From Microbacterium aurum (GTDB lineage: Bacteria; Actinomycetota; Actinomycetes; Actinomycetales; Microbacteriaceae), in assembly GCF_016907815.1 (NCBI RefSeq), contig NZ_JAFBCQ010000001.1, forward strand, positions 2,728,001-2,792,000: a stretch of 64,000 nt of DNA, in the 5' to 3' direction. The notes beneath the pieces were generated by a model. It was given only the letters and a program-made list of their open reading frames with translations, was not told where the DNA came from and searched no databases. Made by a program: the position numbers and the translations under genes. Below, piece by piece: positions 31,987-48,427 of this stretch (its first letter is position 1; the number at the start of each line of letters is the position of its first letter).

Positions 31987-33222
31987 TCACAGCCCCCGCA
32001 TCATGCGGCCCATGACCTCGAGGGCACGGTCGACATCGGCGCCGGTGTTGTGGGCGCCGAGACTGAAGCGGACGAGCGGAGGCAGCGCCTCGCGCTCCGC
32101 CAGCCAGTGGTGCGCGCAGAAGTGGCCGCTGCGCACCGAGATGTGCGCCTTTGCGAGGAACACGGCGAGGCGGTGCGCGTCGACGCGCTCGGGCAGCACC
32201 GAGACGACGGCGGATGCCGCGGGTGAGACGACCCGCAGGTGCGGCAGGCTCTGCAACCCGTCGTACAGGCGCGCCGCGAGGCTCCCCTCGCGCTGCGCGA
32301 TGGCGTCCTCCTGCCGCGCGAACCACCGCAGCGCGGCGCCGAACCCGATGATCTCCGCCCACGCCTGCAGGCCGGGTTCGAGCCGGGTGTGGGGCTCGTC
32401 GGCGGGCACGAAGTCGTGTTCGGTGACGGCGGCGACCTGGCCGCCGCCGACGAAGGTCAGCTCGAGCGCGGCGAGCAGGTCGCGGCTGGCGACGACGACA
32501 CCGAGCGACGGGCCGTACATCTTGTGCGCCGAGAAGCACACCGCGTCGGCGGCGGTTCCGCGCAGTGCCGCGAGGGCGTGCGGCGCCGCCTGGGCGGCGT
32601 CGACGATCACCGTCCCGCCGCGGCGGTGCGTGCGGGCGACGAGGTCGGCGAGGTTCGCGGTGACGGTGCCGTGGACGTTGTCCATCGCGCTGACCACGAC
32701 GAGCGCGTCGACGAGGGCGTCGTCGTCGACCTGCACCACCCCCGCGGTGCGCTCGACGACGAGACGCGGGATGCCGGTCCGCCGCGCGAACGCCATCGTC
32801 GCGAGGAACACCGAGTTGTGCTCGGTGTGCGTCGTGACGACGCGGCGATAGCGGCCCGCGGGCAGCTGATGCAGCAGCAGATTGAGGCCGTAGGTCGTGT
32901 TGAGCGTGAAGGAGCACGCGTAGCGCTGCCGGGACAGCCCGAGCATGCCGAGCACGGCCGCCCGCGTTGCGGCGACCTGCTCGTCGACCCGGCGGCCCGC
33001 GTCGTAGCGGACGCGCCCGCCGCACGCGTTGTCCTCGGTGTAGTACGCCGTCACGGCGTCGATCACCGGTTGCGGGCGCATGGTCTGGCAGGCCGAGTCG
33101 AGGTAGACGTCCCGATCCGCCAGGTAGGCGAAGTCCGCGCGGTCGGCGGGCGTCGCAGCCGGGACGGCGGACGCGGCAGGGGTGCGGGTGAACAGCGACC
33201 GGATGCCGCCCGAAGAGGCCAT
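31987..33222 (-). CDS. SufS-like cysteine desulfurase / class V aminotransferase
   Basis: A 411-residue protein from the ATG at 33222; earlier starts add an Arg-rich tail. PLP-dependent fold: YLDSACQTMRPQPVIDAVTA, the PLP-His/Asp region VIVDAAQAAPHALAAL, Schiff-base Lys in VCFSAHKMYGPSLGVVV, and SVRSGHFCAHHWL with the catalytic Cys in SufS-like context. No suf operon genes are adjacent; instead a membrane CxxC protein follows directly. It may supply sulfur to a special acceptor. Confidence 0.85.
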   Translation of the reverse strand: MASSGGIRSLFTRTPAASAVPAATPADRADFAYLADRDVYLDSACQTMRPQPVIDAVTAYYTEDNACGGRVRYDAGRRVDEQVAATRAAVLGMLGLSRQRYACSFTLNTTYGLNLLLHQLPAGRYRRVVTTHTEHNSVFLATMAFARRTGIPRLVVERTAGVVQVDDDALVDALVVVSAMDNVHGTVTANLADLVARTHRRGGTVIVDAAQAAPHALAALRGTAADAVCFSAHKMYGPSLGVVVASRDLLAALELTFVGGGQVAAVTEHDFVPADEPHTRLEPGLQAWAEIIGFGAALRWFARQEDAIAQREGSLAARLYDGLQSLPHLRVVSPAASAVVSVLPERVDAHRLAVFLAKAHISVRSGHFCAHHWLAEREALPPLVRFSLGAHNTGADVDRALEVMGRMMRGL

Positions 33223-33356
33223 GGCTCGATCTTCTGCCGTCGGAGGGTCCCGCCGTCCCCGCAGCGACCGTGACAAATGCCGTCGTCAGCACCTTCGCCG
33301 TCCCCGGCGCCGACGCCGATCCGCGGGATTGACGGGCGGGGTGGACGGGGGCGCGC

Positions 33357-34289
33357 TCAGCGGGCGCGAGGGTGGGACGTGGCGTAGACGTCGCGCAGCG
33401 CGTCCACCGTGACGTGCGTGTAGATCTGCGTCGTGGCGACCGAGGCGTGGCCGAGCAGCTCCTGCACGACACGGACGTCGGCGCCGCCCTGCAGCAGGTG
33501 CGTCGCGAAGGAGTGGCGGAACGTGTGCGGCGACACGTGTGCCTGCAGGTCCGCCCGCTCGGCGGCCGCCTGGATCACCAGCCACGCGCCCTGCCGCGAC
33601 ATCGGCGCGCCGCGGGCGCCGAGGAACAGCCGCGGGGTCGCCCGTCCCCGGCGGGAGAGCTCGGGACGCGCCCGCGCGAGGTAGGCGTCCACCGCGGCGC
33701 GGGCGTACGACCCGACGGGGACGATCCGCTCCTTCGAGCCCTTGCCGCGCACCCGCAGCACGTCGCCGTGCGCGAGGTCGTCGACGTCGAGCTGCATGAC
33801 CTCCGAGACGCGTGCCCCCGTCGCGTACAGCAACTCCAGGAGGGCGCGGTCGCGCAGGCGGAGCACGAGGTCGTCGCCGGTCGCGCCGGTGTCGCCGGGG
33901 GCGGGGCCGGCGGCATCCAGCAGCGCCTCGATCTGCGTGATCGACAGCGCCTTCGGCAGCCGCTGCGGGGCTTTCGGCGGACGCAGCCGCTCGCTGGGAT
34001 CGGTGTCGGCGAGCCCTTCCCGCACGAGAAAACGGTGCAGGCCGCGCACCGAGGACTGCAGGCGCGCGAGCGATGTCGCCGCCGCGGGCGGCTGGGCCGA
34101 GGCGCGCTCCGCGGCGAACTGCGCGACGATCGCGGGCGTCACCTCGGAGGTGTCCAGGATGCCGTGGTCGCTCAACCAGCCGCGGTACGCCGCGAGGTCT
34201 CGGCGGTAGGCGGCGACGGTGTGCTCGGACAGGCCGCGCTCGATCGAGATGTGCCGCAGGTACGCCTCGACGGCGCGATCGGCACGCAC
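33357..34289 (-). CDS. xerD: Tyrosine recombinase XerD
   Basis: A 310-residue protein of the chromosomal Xer type. The core-binding domain is [20 protein letters not shown]; catalytic residues are in [53 protein letters not shown]. It resolves chromosome dimers at dif. Its location next to a Nudix gene and pyrG is typical for Actinobacteria. Confidence 0.93.
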   Translation of the reverse strand: MRADRAVEAYLRHISIERGLSEHTVAAYRRDLAAYRGWLSDHGILDTSEVTPAIVAQFAAERASAQPPAAATSLARLQSSVRGLHRFLVREGLADTDPSERLRPPKAPQRLPKALSITQIEALLDAAGPAPGDTGATGDDLVLRLRDRALLELLYATGARVSEVMQLDVDDLAHGDVLRVRGKGSKERIVPVGSYARAAVDAYLARARPELSRRGRATPRLFLGARGAPMSRQGAWLVIQAAAERADLQAHVSPHTFRHSFATHLLQGGADVRVVQELLGHASVATTQIYTHVTVDALRDVYATSHPRAR

Positions 34290-34293
34290 GGCG

Positions 34294-36652
<2,359 letters not shown>

Positions 36653-38356
36653 TCATCCTATCAGTCTTGAGTGGCCGAGGCTCAGCAGCTCCCGGGCATG
36701 TTCGAGCGCCACCGACGAGTCGGGCAGTCCCGACAGCAGGCGCGCCATCTCGGCTTCGCGGTCGGCGCCCGCCAGCGCGCGCACGCTCGAGGCGGTCACG
36801 GCGCCGTCGCTGCCCTTGACGACGCTGAGATGGTTGGTCGCGAAGGCGGCGACCTGGGCGAGGTGCGTCACGACGATCACCTGGCTCGTCTCCGCCAGGC
36901 GCGCCAGGCGCCGGCCGACCTCGATGGCCGCCGCTCCCCCGATGCCGGCGTCGATCTCGTCGAACACGAATGTGGGAACACTGTCGGCACCGGCGATCAC
37001 GACCTCGATCGCCAGCATCACCCGGCTGAGCTCGCCGCCGGAGGCGCTGCGGGCCACCGGCCGGAGGTCGGCGCCGGGGTGCGGTGCGAGCAGGATCGTC
37101 ACGTCATCGCGACCGGATGCCGACGCCGTCCCCTCGGTGACCTGCACCTCGACGCGGGCGTCGGGCAGCGCGAGGGCACGGAGCTCGTCGGTGACGGCCG
37201 CCGACAGCCGTTCGGCGGCCGCACGCCGGAGCGCGGTGAGCCGCACGGCGAGGTCGTCCAGGGCGGATGCCGCGGCCTCCTCCTCTGCGCGCAGGCGCGC
37301 GATCCGATCGCCGTCGTCGTCGAGCTCGGCCAGGCGCAGCGCACCGGTGCGCTGCACCTCCAGGGCCGCATCGAGGCTGCCGTGCGCGCGGACGAGTGCG
37401 CCCACGGCGGCACGGCGCTCCTCCACGGCGGCGAGCTCGTGCGGGCCGGACTCGTCGAGATCGGCGAGGTAGGCGCTCAGCTCCGTGGCGAGGTCGGCGG
37501 CCCGGTAGCCCAGATCGTCGAGGGTCGCGGCGTGCGCGGCGAGCGTCTCGTCACCGCGGGCGGCGCGGTCGAGCGCGCGCCGCGCCTCGGCGAGCAGAAT
37601 GCCAACGTCGGGCGTGTCCCCGTCGCCGGACAGCGCGTCGTGCGCGACGGCGGCGGCCTGACGCAGCTCTTCCGCGTTGGCGAGGCGCTCGGCGCGCTGG
37701 GCAAGAGCGACGTCCTCCCCCGGCTGTGGGTCGACCTGCTCGATCTGGGCGAGCGCCGCGCGCAGCGCCTCGGCCTCGGCGGCGCGCTCGGCGCCGCGCT
37801 CGGTCAGCTCGGTGAGCTCGGCCGCGAGCTCGCGCTGGCGGGCGAACGCGTCGCGGTAGGCCGCGAGGGCCGCCGCGATCTCCTCGCCGCCGAACCGGTC
37901 CAGCGCATCGCGCTGCGCGGCGCCCGAACGCAGCCGCAGCTGATCGGACTGGCCGTGGACGACGACGAGGTGCTCGGCGAGGTCGGCGAGCACACCGGCC
38001 GGCGCCGACCGTCCGCCGACGCTGGCGCGGCTGCGGCCCTCCGCCGTCACGGTACGCCCGAGGTAGAGCTCGGCGCGGCCGTCGCCGATCGCCTCGACGT
38101 CGCCGCCGGCTTCGCTCACGCGATCGGAGACCGCCCCGGCATCCGGCACGATCCACACGCCCTCGACGACGGCCTGATCCGCGCCGGAGCGGACGACGCC
38201 CGAGTCGGCACGCGCACCCAGCAGCAATCCGAGCCCCGTCACGACCATCGTCTTACCGGCCCCGGTCTCACCGGTGATCGCCGTGAAACCCGGACCGATA
38301 GGGAGGGTGGCCTGCGCGATCACGCCGAGGTCGCGCAGGGTCATCTGCTCGATCAC
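36653..38356 (-). CDS. recN: DNA repair protein RecN
   Basis: A 567-residue SMC-like ATPase; the GTG at 38356 overlaps the nadK stop (GTGA). Walker A is AITGETGAGKTMVVTGLGLL, the signature RSASGGELSRVMLAIEVVI, and Walker B TFVFDEIDAGIGG. Between them lies a long coiled coil rich in Ala/Glu/Arg. It works in double-strand break repair. Confidence 0.95.
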   Translation of the reverse strand: MIEQMTLRDLGVIAQATLPIGPGFTAITGETGAGKTMVVTGLGLLLGARADSGVVRSGADQAVVEGVWIVPDAGAVSDRVSEAGGDVEAIGDGRAELYLGRTVTAEGRSRASVGGRSAPAGVLADLAEHLVVVHGQSDQLRLRSGAAQRDALDRFGGEEIAAALAAYRDAFARQRELAAELTELTERGAERAAEAEALRAALAQIEQVDPQPGEDVALAQRAERLANAEELRQAAAVAHDALSGDGDTPDVGILLAEARRALDRAARGDETLAAHAATLDDLGYRAADLATELSAYLADLDESGPHELAAVEERRAAVGALVRAHGSLDAALEVQRTGALRLAELDDDGDRIARLRAEEEAAASALDDLAVRLTALRRAAAERLSAAVTDELRALALPDARVEVQVTEGTASASGRDDVTILLAPHPGADLRPVARSASGGELSRVMLAIEVVIAGADSVPTFVFDEIDAGIGGAAAIEVGRRLARLAETSQVIVVTHLAQVAAFATNHLSVVKGSDGAVTASSVRALAGADREAEMARLLSGLPDSSVALEHARELLSLGHSRLIG

Positions 38357-39324
38357 GCCGCACCCGTCCCGGGGCTCGCGGGGCTCACGGGGCTCACCGG
38401 GCTCGACGACGGGCCGCGCCACCCCACCACGGGCAGCTGGAATTTGCGCACCAGGCGGTCGGTGAACGGCGCCGGGTGCAGCCGGGCGAGCCGCACGGGC
38501 TCCGGATCGCGGCCGACGACGACACGGGCCCCGGGGGGCAGATCGTGCGAGCGCCGGCCGTCGCACCACAGGATGCCGGTGCCGTCGGTGCGGGCGAGCA
38601 CCTCGATCGCCACGGTGGCTTCCGGTCCCACGACGAGCGGACGGGCGAAGAGGGCATGGGCGGACAGCGGGACGACGGCGATGGCCTCCACCGTCGGCCA
38701 GATCACCGGTCCTCCGGCGGAGAAGTTGTAGGCGGTCGATCCGGTCGGCGTCGCGATGACGACGCCGTCGCAGCCGAACGCCGACAACGGCCGGCGATCG
38801 ATCTCGATGACGACCTCCATCATCCGCTCCCGCGCCGCCTTCTCGACGGTGGCCTCGTTGAGCGCCCAGGTGTCGTAGATGACCTCCCCGGCGGCATCCT
38901 TCACCCGCACCGCCAGCGTCATGCGCTCCTCGACCTCGTAGTCGCGGTCGATGACCCGCCGCATGGCGTCGTCGATGACGTCGGCTTCGATCTCGGCGAG
39001 GAAGCCGACGTGACCCATGTTGATGCCGAGGATCGGCGCGGTGCCCCCGCGGACGAGTTCCGCGGCGCGGAGGATCGTGCCGTCGCCGCCGAGGACGATC
39101 GCGATCTCGATGTCGGCGACGTCCACGTCCGCGCCGAGCCCCGCGATCGGGCCGAGGTCGGCGAGCGCGGCCACGAGTTCCGGGTCGTCGATCGCCAGCA
39201 CAGGACGGGCGCCCGAGGCGAGCACGGCGGCGATGACACGACGCGCCGCCGCGACGGTGTCGTCTCGGCGCGCGTGCGCGACGACGAGGATGTTCCGCGT
39301 CGGCTGGGTGGTCCCGCCCATCAT
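38353..39324 (-). CDS. nadK: NAD kinase
   Basis: A 323-residue protein. The GGDGT motif is in IAIVLGGDGTILRAAELVRG; ILGINMGHVGFLAEIEADVI, WALNEATVEKAARERMME and GDGVV-like ATPTGSTAYNFSAGGPV are further NAD-kinase motifs. The C-terminus has a Ser/Pro-rich tail (SSSPVSPVSPASPGTGAA) coded by a short repeat. Two ATG codons in tandem lie at the start; the outer one overlaps the tlyA stop. Confidence 0.95.
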   Translation of the reverse strand: MMGGTTQPTRNILVVAHARRDDTVAAARRVIAAVLASGARPVLAIDDPELVAALADLGPIAGLGADVDVADIEIAIVLGGDGTILRAAELVRGGTAPILGINMGHVGFLAEIEADVIDDAMRRVIDRDYEVEERMTLAVRVKDAAGEVIYDTWALNEATVEKAARERMMEVVIEIDRRPLSAFGCDGVVIATPTGSTAYNFSAGGPVIWPTVEAIAVVPLSAHALFARPLVVGPEATVAIEVLARTDGTGILWCDGRRSHDLPPGARVVVGRDPEPVRLARLHPAPFTDRLVRKFQLPVVGWRGPSSSPVSPVSPASPGTGAA

Positions 39325-40145
39325 GTCGCTCCCGCCAGTCGATTGACAGCCTGCAGATAGTCTGTCGGATTGCCCGTCTCGGTCCCGCCGTCCGCGCCGG
39401 CGGCCCGGGGACGCAGGTGCACGAGGAACTCCCGGTTGCCGTGCGTGCCTGCGAGGGGCGAGGCGAGCACGCCGACGGTGCCGAGACCGGCGTCCCATGC
39501 GGCCCAGAGCACGCCGGCGACGGCGTCGGCGCGGCCGGCGGCATCCGTCACGAGACCTTCGCGGACGCCGGTGCGGCCGACCTCGAACTGGGGTTTGACC
39601 AGCAGCACGACGTGCGCGTCGGCGCCGATCACCGCGGCGATCGCGGGCAGCACCAGCGTCAGCGAGATGAACGAGAGGTCGCCGGTGACGATCTCGGGGC
39701 GGATGCCGTCGCCCGCCGCCTCGGCGAGGGACTGCGCCGTCATGTAGCGGACGTTGAACCCCTCCACCCCCGTCACGCCGGGGTCGGCGGCGATCACCGG
39801 GTCCAGCTGCCCGTGGCCCACGTCCACGGCGAGCACGCGCGCGGCGCCGCGCTCGCGCAGCACCTGCGTGAAGCCGCCCGTCGAGGCACCGAGGTCGAGA
39901 CACTGCCGCCCGGTGACGTCGACGCCGAAACCGTCGAGAGCGGCGATGAGCTTGTGCGCGGCACGGCTGACGTAGTGGTCGGAGGCGGCGACGGCGATCT
40001 GCTGATCGTCGCCCACTTTCACCGACGCCTTGACGACGGGGTGGCCATCGACGGACACCAGTCCGGCGGTGATCAGCTGCGCCGCATGCGTGCGCGACCG
40101 GGCCAGTCCCCGGGCGGCGACGGCCGCATCGAGGCGCTGGGTCAC
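39321..40145 (-). CDS. tlyA: TlyA-family rRNA methyltransferase
   Basis: A 274-residue protein (GTG start overlapping the stop of the small upstream gene). S4 domain: RLDAAVAARGLARSRTHAAQ; FtsJ/Rossmann methyltransferase: CLDLGASTGGFTQVLRERGA and VTGDLSFISLTLVLPAI with the conserved Asp. Homologues 2'-O-methylate 16S and 23S rRNA and set capreomycin sensitivity. It precedes nadK and recN, a conserved order. Confidence 0.94.
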   Translation of the reverse strand: MTQRLDAAVAARGLARSRTHAAQLITAGLVSVDGHPVVKASVKVGDDQQIAVAASDHYVSRAAHKLIAALDGFGVDVTGRQCLDLGASTGGFTQVLRERGAARVLAVDVGHGQLDPVIAADPGVTGVEGFNVRYMTAQSLAEAAGDGIRPEIVTGDLSFISLTLVLPAIAAVIGADAHVVLLVKPQFEVGRTGVREGLVTDAAGRADAVAGVLWAAWDAGLGTVGVLASPLAGTHGNREFLVHLRPRAAGADGGTETGNPTDYLQAVNRLAGAT

Positions 40146-40315
40146 TGGTCCCGCGGTCCGGACTCCAGGCGCCGGGCCAGGTCGTCGTGCAGCGCGGCGT
40201 ACGCCGCAGCGCGCTCGCCGAGCGGCTGCCCCTCGATCACCTCGAGCGCGGACAGCAGATCCTCCCGGCGGCCATGGCCATCGGGGTCGCGAGCGTCGGC
40301 GGCATCCATCGGCAT
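40142..40315 (-). CDS. Small conserved actinobacterial protein
   Basis: A 57-residue protein from ATG at 40315, reading MPMDAADARDPDGHGRREDL then LSALEVIEGQPLGERAAAYA and ALHDDLARRLE. Its stop overlaps the tlyA start (GTGA). I recognise this short helical protein as a frequent upstream neighbour of tlyA in Actinobacteria; its function is unknown. A start 9 codons earlier is possible. Confidence 0.75.
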   Translation of the reverse strand: MPMDAADARDPDGHGRREDLLSALEVIEGQPLGERAAAYAALHDDLARRLESGPRDQ

Positions 40316-40369
40316 GCGCTCAACGATACCGTCCGGGCACAACGACGGGCGGGGCGGGCTCCGCCGCGG

Positions 40370-41410
40370 TCAGGGTCGATGGAACGGGTCGGCGTAGAGC
40401 TGCTCGGGAACGCGGAAGCCGTAGATCGCGCGCCCGCTCGCCCAGATGGCGGCCGCCCCGGCGCGCACCAGGTCGATCGGGCGGGTACCCGCGGCGACGA
40501 TGTGGATGTCGGCGCCGTCGATCCGCACCGCCGCGTCGCGCACGCTCGTCACCTCGCCGCGGACGACGGTCTCGGGGTACTCCTCGTGCAGCTCCCGCAG
40601 GTCGGCGAGGATGTAGGTGGGGCGCGAGGTGGGCGGCGCCGCGAGCACGTGCTTGGGCCGGTCGATCCCGGTGAGCACGAGGGCCGAGTCGATGCCCGCC
40701 GTCTGCGCGCCGGCGATGTCGGTGTCGAGCCGGTCGCCGATGAAGAGCGGATGCCGGGCGCCGAAGCGGGCGACGGCCTCGTCGAAGATGGGCCGTTCCG
40801 GCTTGCCGGCGACGACCGCGAGGCGCCCGACGGCGGTGTGGACGGCGGAGACGAGCGTGCCGTTGCCCGGTGCGATCCCGCGCGCCTGCGGAATCGTCCA
40901 GTCGGTGTTGGTGGCGATCCAGGGGATGCCGCCCTCGTCCTCCGGTGTCGCCAGCGCGTAGGACGCCTCAGCGAGATGCTCCCAGCCGACGTGGGGCGCG
41001 AACCCCTGCACGACGGCCGCAGGTGCATCGTCGGCGCTGCGCGTGACGACGAAGCCGGCCTTCTCGATCTCGAAGACGAGGCCGTCTCCACCGACGACGA
41101 GGATCGTCGCACCGGCGGGCACCCGCTCCCGCAGGAGGCGCATCGCCGCCTGCGGACTCGTGACGACGTCCTCGGGCCGCGTCGCCACGAGGCCGAGATC
41201 GCGAAGGTGTTCCGCGACGACCGCGTCTCGGCGGGAGGCGTTGTTGGTGATGTAGCCGAGCCGGCGTCCGCGGGTCGCAGCCGCGTTGAGGCTCTCGATG
41301 GCATGCGGAAGCGCCCCGGGACCGGCGTAGACTACGCCGTCGAGGTCCGCGAGCACGGCATCCACGCCGTCGAGGGGTGTGCGCGACGCGCGACGGCCGA
41401 ACAGCGCCAT
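40370..41410 (-). CDS. HAD-IIA family hydrolase
   Basis: A 346-residue protein. Motif I is AVLADLDGVVYAGPGALPHA; motif II region ITNNASRRDAVVAEHL; the Lys in VVAGKPERPIFDEAVARFG; motif IV LFIGDRLDTDIAGAQTAGID. These are NagD-type phosphatases acting on sugar or nucleotide phosphates. The ATG overlaps the previous stop by one base (TGATG). In Actinobacteria this gene commonly precedes tlyA. Confidence 0.92.
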   Translation of the reverse strand: MALFGRRASRTPLDGVDAVLADLDGVVYAGPGALPHAIESLNAAATRGRRLGYITNNASRRDAVVAEHLRDLGLVATRPEDVVTSPQAAMRLLRERVPAGATILVVGGDGLVFEIEKAGFVVTRSADDAPAAVVQGFAPHVGWEHLAEASYALATPEDEGGIPWIATNTDWTIPQARGIAPGNGTLVSAVHTAVGRLAVVAGKPERPIFDEAVARFGARHPLFIGDRLDTDIAGAQTAGIDSALVLTGIDRPKHVLAAPPTSRPTYILADLRELHEEYPETVVRGEVTSVRDAAVRIDGADIHIVAAGTRPIDLVRAGAAAIWASGRAIYGFRVPEQLYADPFHRP

Positions 41411-42420
41411 CAGCGCTCCCCCGCCTCGCCGTTGTCGTCACCTGCAGGGTCGTCCGCGGGGCCAGCCGCAGGGCCATCCGCGGGGACGTCCGTGTGGTCG
41501 CCGACCGGCAGCGGAATCTCTTCGACCTCGTCGATCTCCAGCACTTCGCGATCAGCATCGCGGGCACCGATGGCCTCTTCGGCGACCTCGGCGCGACGCT
41601 GCCACGCGGCAGCCTCCTCGGTGCGGCCGAGTTCCTCGAGGACGGCGGCGCGGGCCGCGAACAGGCCGGGACTCCACGCGAACGCGCGGTCCGGGTCGAG
41701 TTCGGGGATGTCGAGCTCCTGCAGGGCGCGCTCCGTCTCGCCGAGGTCCAGCCGTGCGCCCGACATCGCGATCGCGAGCTCCACGCGCACCTCGGTCGGC
41801 AGGGTGCTCCGGTCGACGGCGCGACCGACCTCGAGGGCGCGGTCGGGACGACCGACCCCCCGCTCGCTGTCGACGAGCAGTGCGATCTGATCGTCGCGGC
41901 CGGAGATCCGGCGATAGGTGCGCAGTTCGCGCACGGCGAGGGCGAAGTCCCCGAGCGCGTACGCGGTGATCGCGACGGTCTCACGCACGATCGCGATGCG
42001 TCCCGCGCTGCGCGATGCCGCAAGCGCGTGCTGGTGCGCGAGCTCCGGGTCGTCGTCGATGAGACGTGCGGCCATCGCGAGATGACGGGCGACCTGCTCG
42101 GCGTTCTCCTTGCTGAGGGTCTTCAGCTCATTGCGCGCAGCCCCGTTGAGATCCTGCGGCGTCACGTCGGCGGGCAGCGGCGGCGCCGGCGGACCGACAC
42201 GACGGTCGGAATCCTGCGGCGGCCGGCTGGACCGGCGGTCCCCGTCGCGCTTCGCGTAAGGCTTCTGCTCGCCGTCGCGCTTGGCGTAGGGCTTCTTTTC
42301 AACGTCACGCTTCGGGTGCGGCTTCTTGTCGCCGTCGCGCTTCGCGTACGGCTTCTTCTCACCGTCGCGCGGGGACAGCTGCTTCCGTTCGCCGCTCCGC
42401 GGGCGTCGTTCCTCGGCCAT
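41410..42420 (-). CDS. TPR-like protein with Lys-rich N-terminal repeats
   Basis: A 336-residue protein. Residues 20-62 contain about four 11-residue repeats (DGEKKPYAKRD, DGDKKPHPKRD and so on), giving a strongly basic tail. Residues about 90-285 are helical repeats resembling TPRs (NAEQVARHLAMAARLIDDDP, AVRELRTYRRISGRDDQIAL). The C-terminus is acidic. The coding DNA has matching 33-bp near repeats (about 42235-42365). Function unknown; the basic tail could bind RNA. It is the first gene after the rRNA operon in the same direction. Confidence 0.8.
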   Translation of the reverse strand: MAEERRPRSGERKQLSPRDGEKKPYAKRDGDKKPHPKRDVEKKPYAKRDGEQKPYAKRDGDRRSSRPPQDSDRRVGPPAPPLPADVTPQDLNGAARNELKTLSKENAEQVARHLAMAARLIDDDPELAHQHALAASRSAGRIAIVRETVAITAYALGDFALAVRELRTYRRISGRDDQIALLVDSERGVGRPDRALEVGRAVDRSTLPTEVRVELAIAMSGARLDLGETERALQELDIPELDPDRAFAWSPGLFAARAAVLEELGRTEEAAAWQRRAEVAEEAIGARDADREVLEIDEVEEIPLPVGDHTDVPADGPAAGPADDPAGDDNGEAGER

Positions 42421-42450
42421 TGCTGCTTCCTCTCACACGCGTGTTAACGA

Positions 42451-42482
42451 GAAATGGCCACCCATCACTGGGTGGCCATTTC
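42451..42482 (-). terminator. rRNA operon terminator
   Basis: GAAATGGCCACCCA (42451-42464) and TGGGTGGCCATTTC (42469-42482) form a perfect 14-bp stem with a 4-nt loop, 10 bp past the 5S 3' end. The minus-strand downstream sequence is TCTCGTTAAC. It separates the rRNA operon from the TPR-like gene. Confidence 0.85.
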
Positions 42483-42491
42483 ACGAAAGAA

Positions 42492-42608
42492 GTCCGGCGG
42501 TGTCCTACTCTCCCACAGGGTCCCCCCTGCAGTACCATCGGCGCTGTGAGGCTTAGCTTCCGGGTTCGGAATGTAACCGGGCGTTTCCCTCACGCTATGG
42601 CCGCCGAA
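42492..42608 (-). rRNA. rrf: 5S ribosomal RNA
   Basis: On the minus strand it starts GTTTCGGCGGCCATAGCG and ends GGGAGAGTAGGACACCGCC, the conserved 5S ends. Length about 117 nt; the termini are approximate. It follows 23S by about 100 bp. Confidence 0.93.
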
Positions 42609-42711
42609 ACACTATTGATGTTTCAGTCTGCACAACATGTCAATGTCATGCGGTTCTCGACCGTACATCGAGAACCACTCAGTGGACGCAAGCACCTAAA
42701 ACGGTGTGTTA

Positions 42712-47712
<5,001 letters not shown>

Positions 47713-48180
47713 AAGAAATGTTGCCGCGATCAGCCGGAAATTGACTGAAGCAGCGAGTTTGATCTGACCAAAGGGATGTCATTACTGACTTCCGTTGCCG
47801 GCACCGAAAGTGCCGGACTTTGATCCAAAGGAATCTCATTCAACCGAGGTTGAATCGAGGTTTTTTGGCATTTGACAAGTGCACGCTGTTGAGTTCTCAA
47901 GGATCGGATGCTCCTGCCGTTCAGCCTCTCGGCCTCCCCTGCAGGGCAACTTCTCTATCTTATACTTCGTGTTTCGCTTGTCAAATCGGCGTTTCTGACG
48001 AAGTCAGGATACGATGACGCGCATCTCACGAAGCTAGATCGGCTCCCCGTCGTTTCGGCTTCAAGCCAGCCCGGCGGGCAACTTCTCTATCTTATCCCTT
48101 CTCGCTCTGCCTGTCAAGTCGGCCGCTGTGACTGTTTCTGTCGTCTCCAGCAGCACTCATTCACGGCGGTGAGGAGTGGG
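47713..48180 (-). promoter_or_regulatory. rRNA operon leader with tandem promoters
   Basis: P1: TTGACA at 47979-47984 (minus), 16-bp spacer, TAAGAT at 47957-47962. P2: TTGACA at 48112-48117, 17-bp spacer, TAAGAT at 48089-48094. Both are followed by the same AGAGAAGTTGCCC. Closer to 16S lies TTGAGAACTCAACAGCGTG (47882-47900), the actinobacterial box A/B/C-type antitermination leader, related to the spacer copy. Confidence 0.8.
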
Positions 48181-48427
48181 ATCCCATCCTAGACCAGAAG
48201 GTCTTGTTCTCTCTACGAGAGGTTTGGGATGGGGTGGTTCTCCGCTTGAGGGGGCGAGGCCTTCCGGCCCTTCGCTCTTCCCTGTGGGGCGAACAAGTAA
48301 TAAGTTACCTGACTCCGGGGCATCCGGCAAGTCCGGCTCGCATCCCGGGCGTGTCGCGTCGTGATCGCCGCCCCGTCTGGCCTGATCGCGCCGGGAAAAC
48401 AGGCCGTCGTGCGCGTAGCGTGAGCCC
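48181..48427. other. Non-coding gap between the rRNA promoters and the CoA transferase gene
   Basis: I see no gene here. It holds the divergent promoter region of the plus-strand gene at 48428, with short palindromic stretches such as GGGATCCC near 48179. Confidence 0.4.

Noticed and set aside
31880..33472. Long minus-strand frame overlapping the SufS-like gene
   Set aside because: Arg/Pro-rich shadow frame; the SufS frame has all catalytic motifs.
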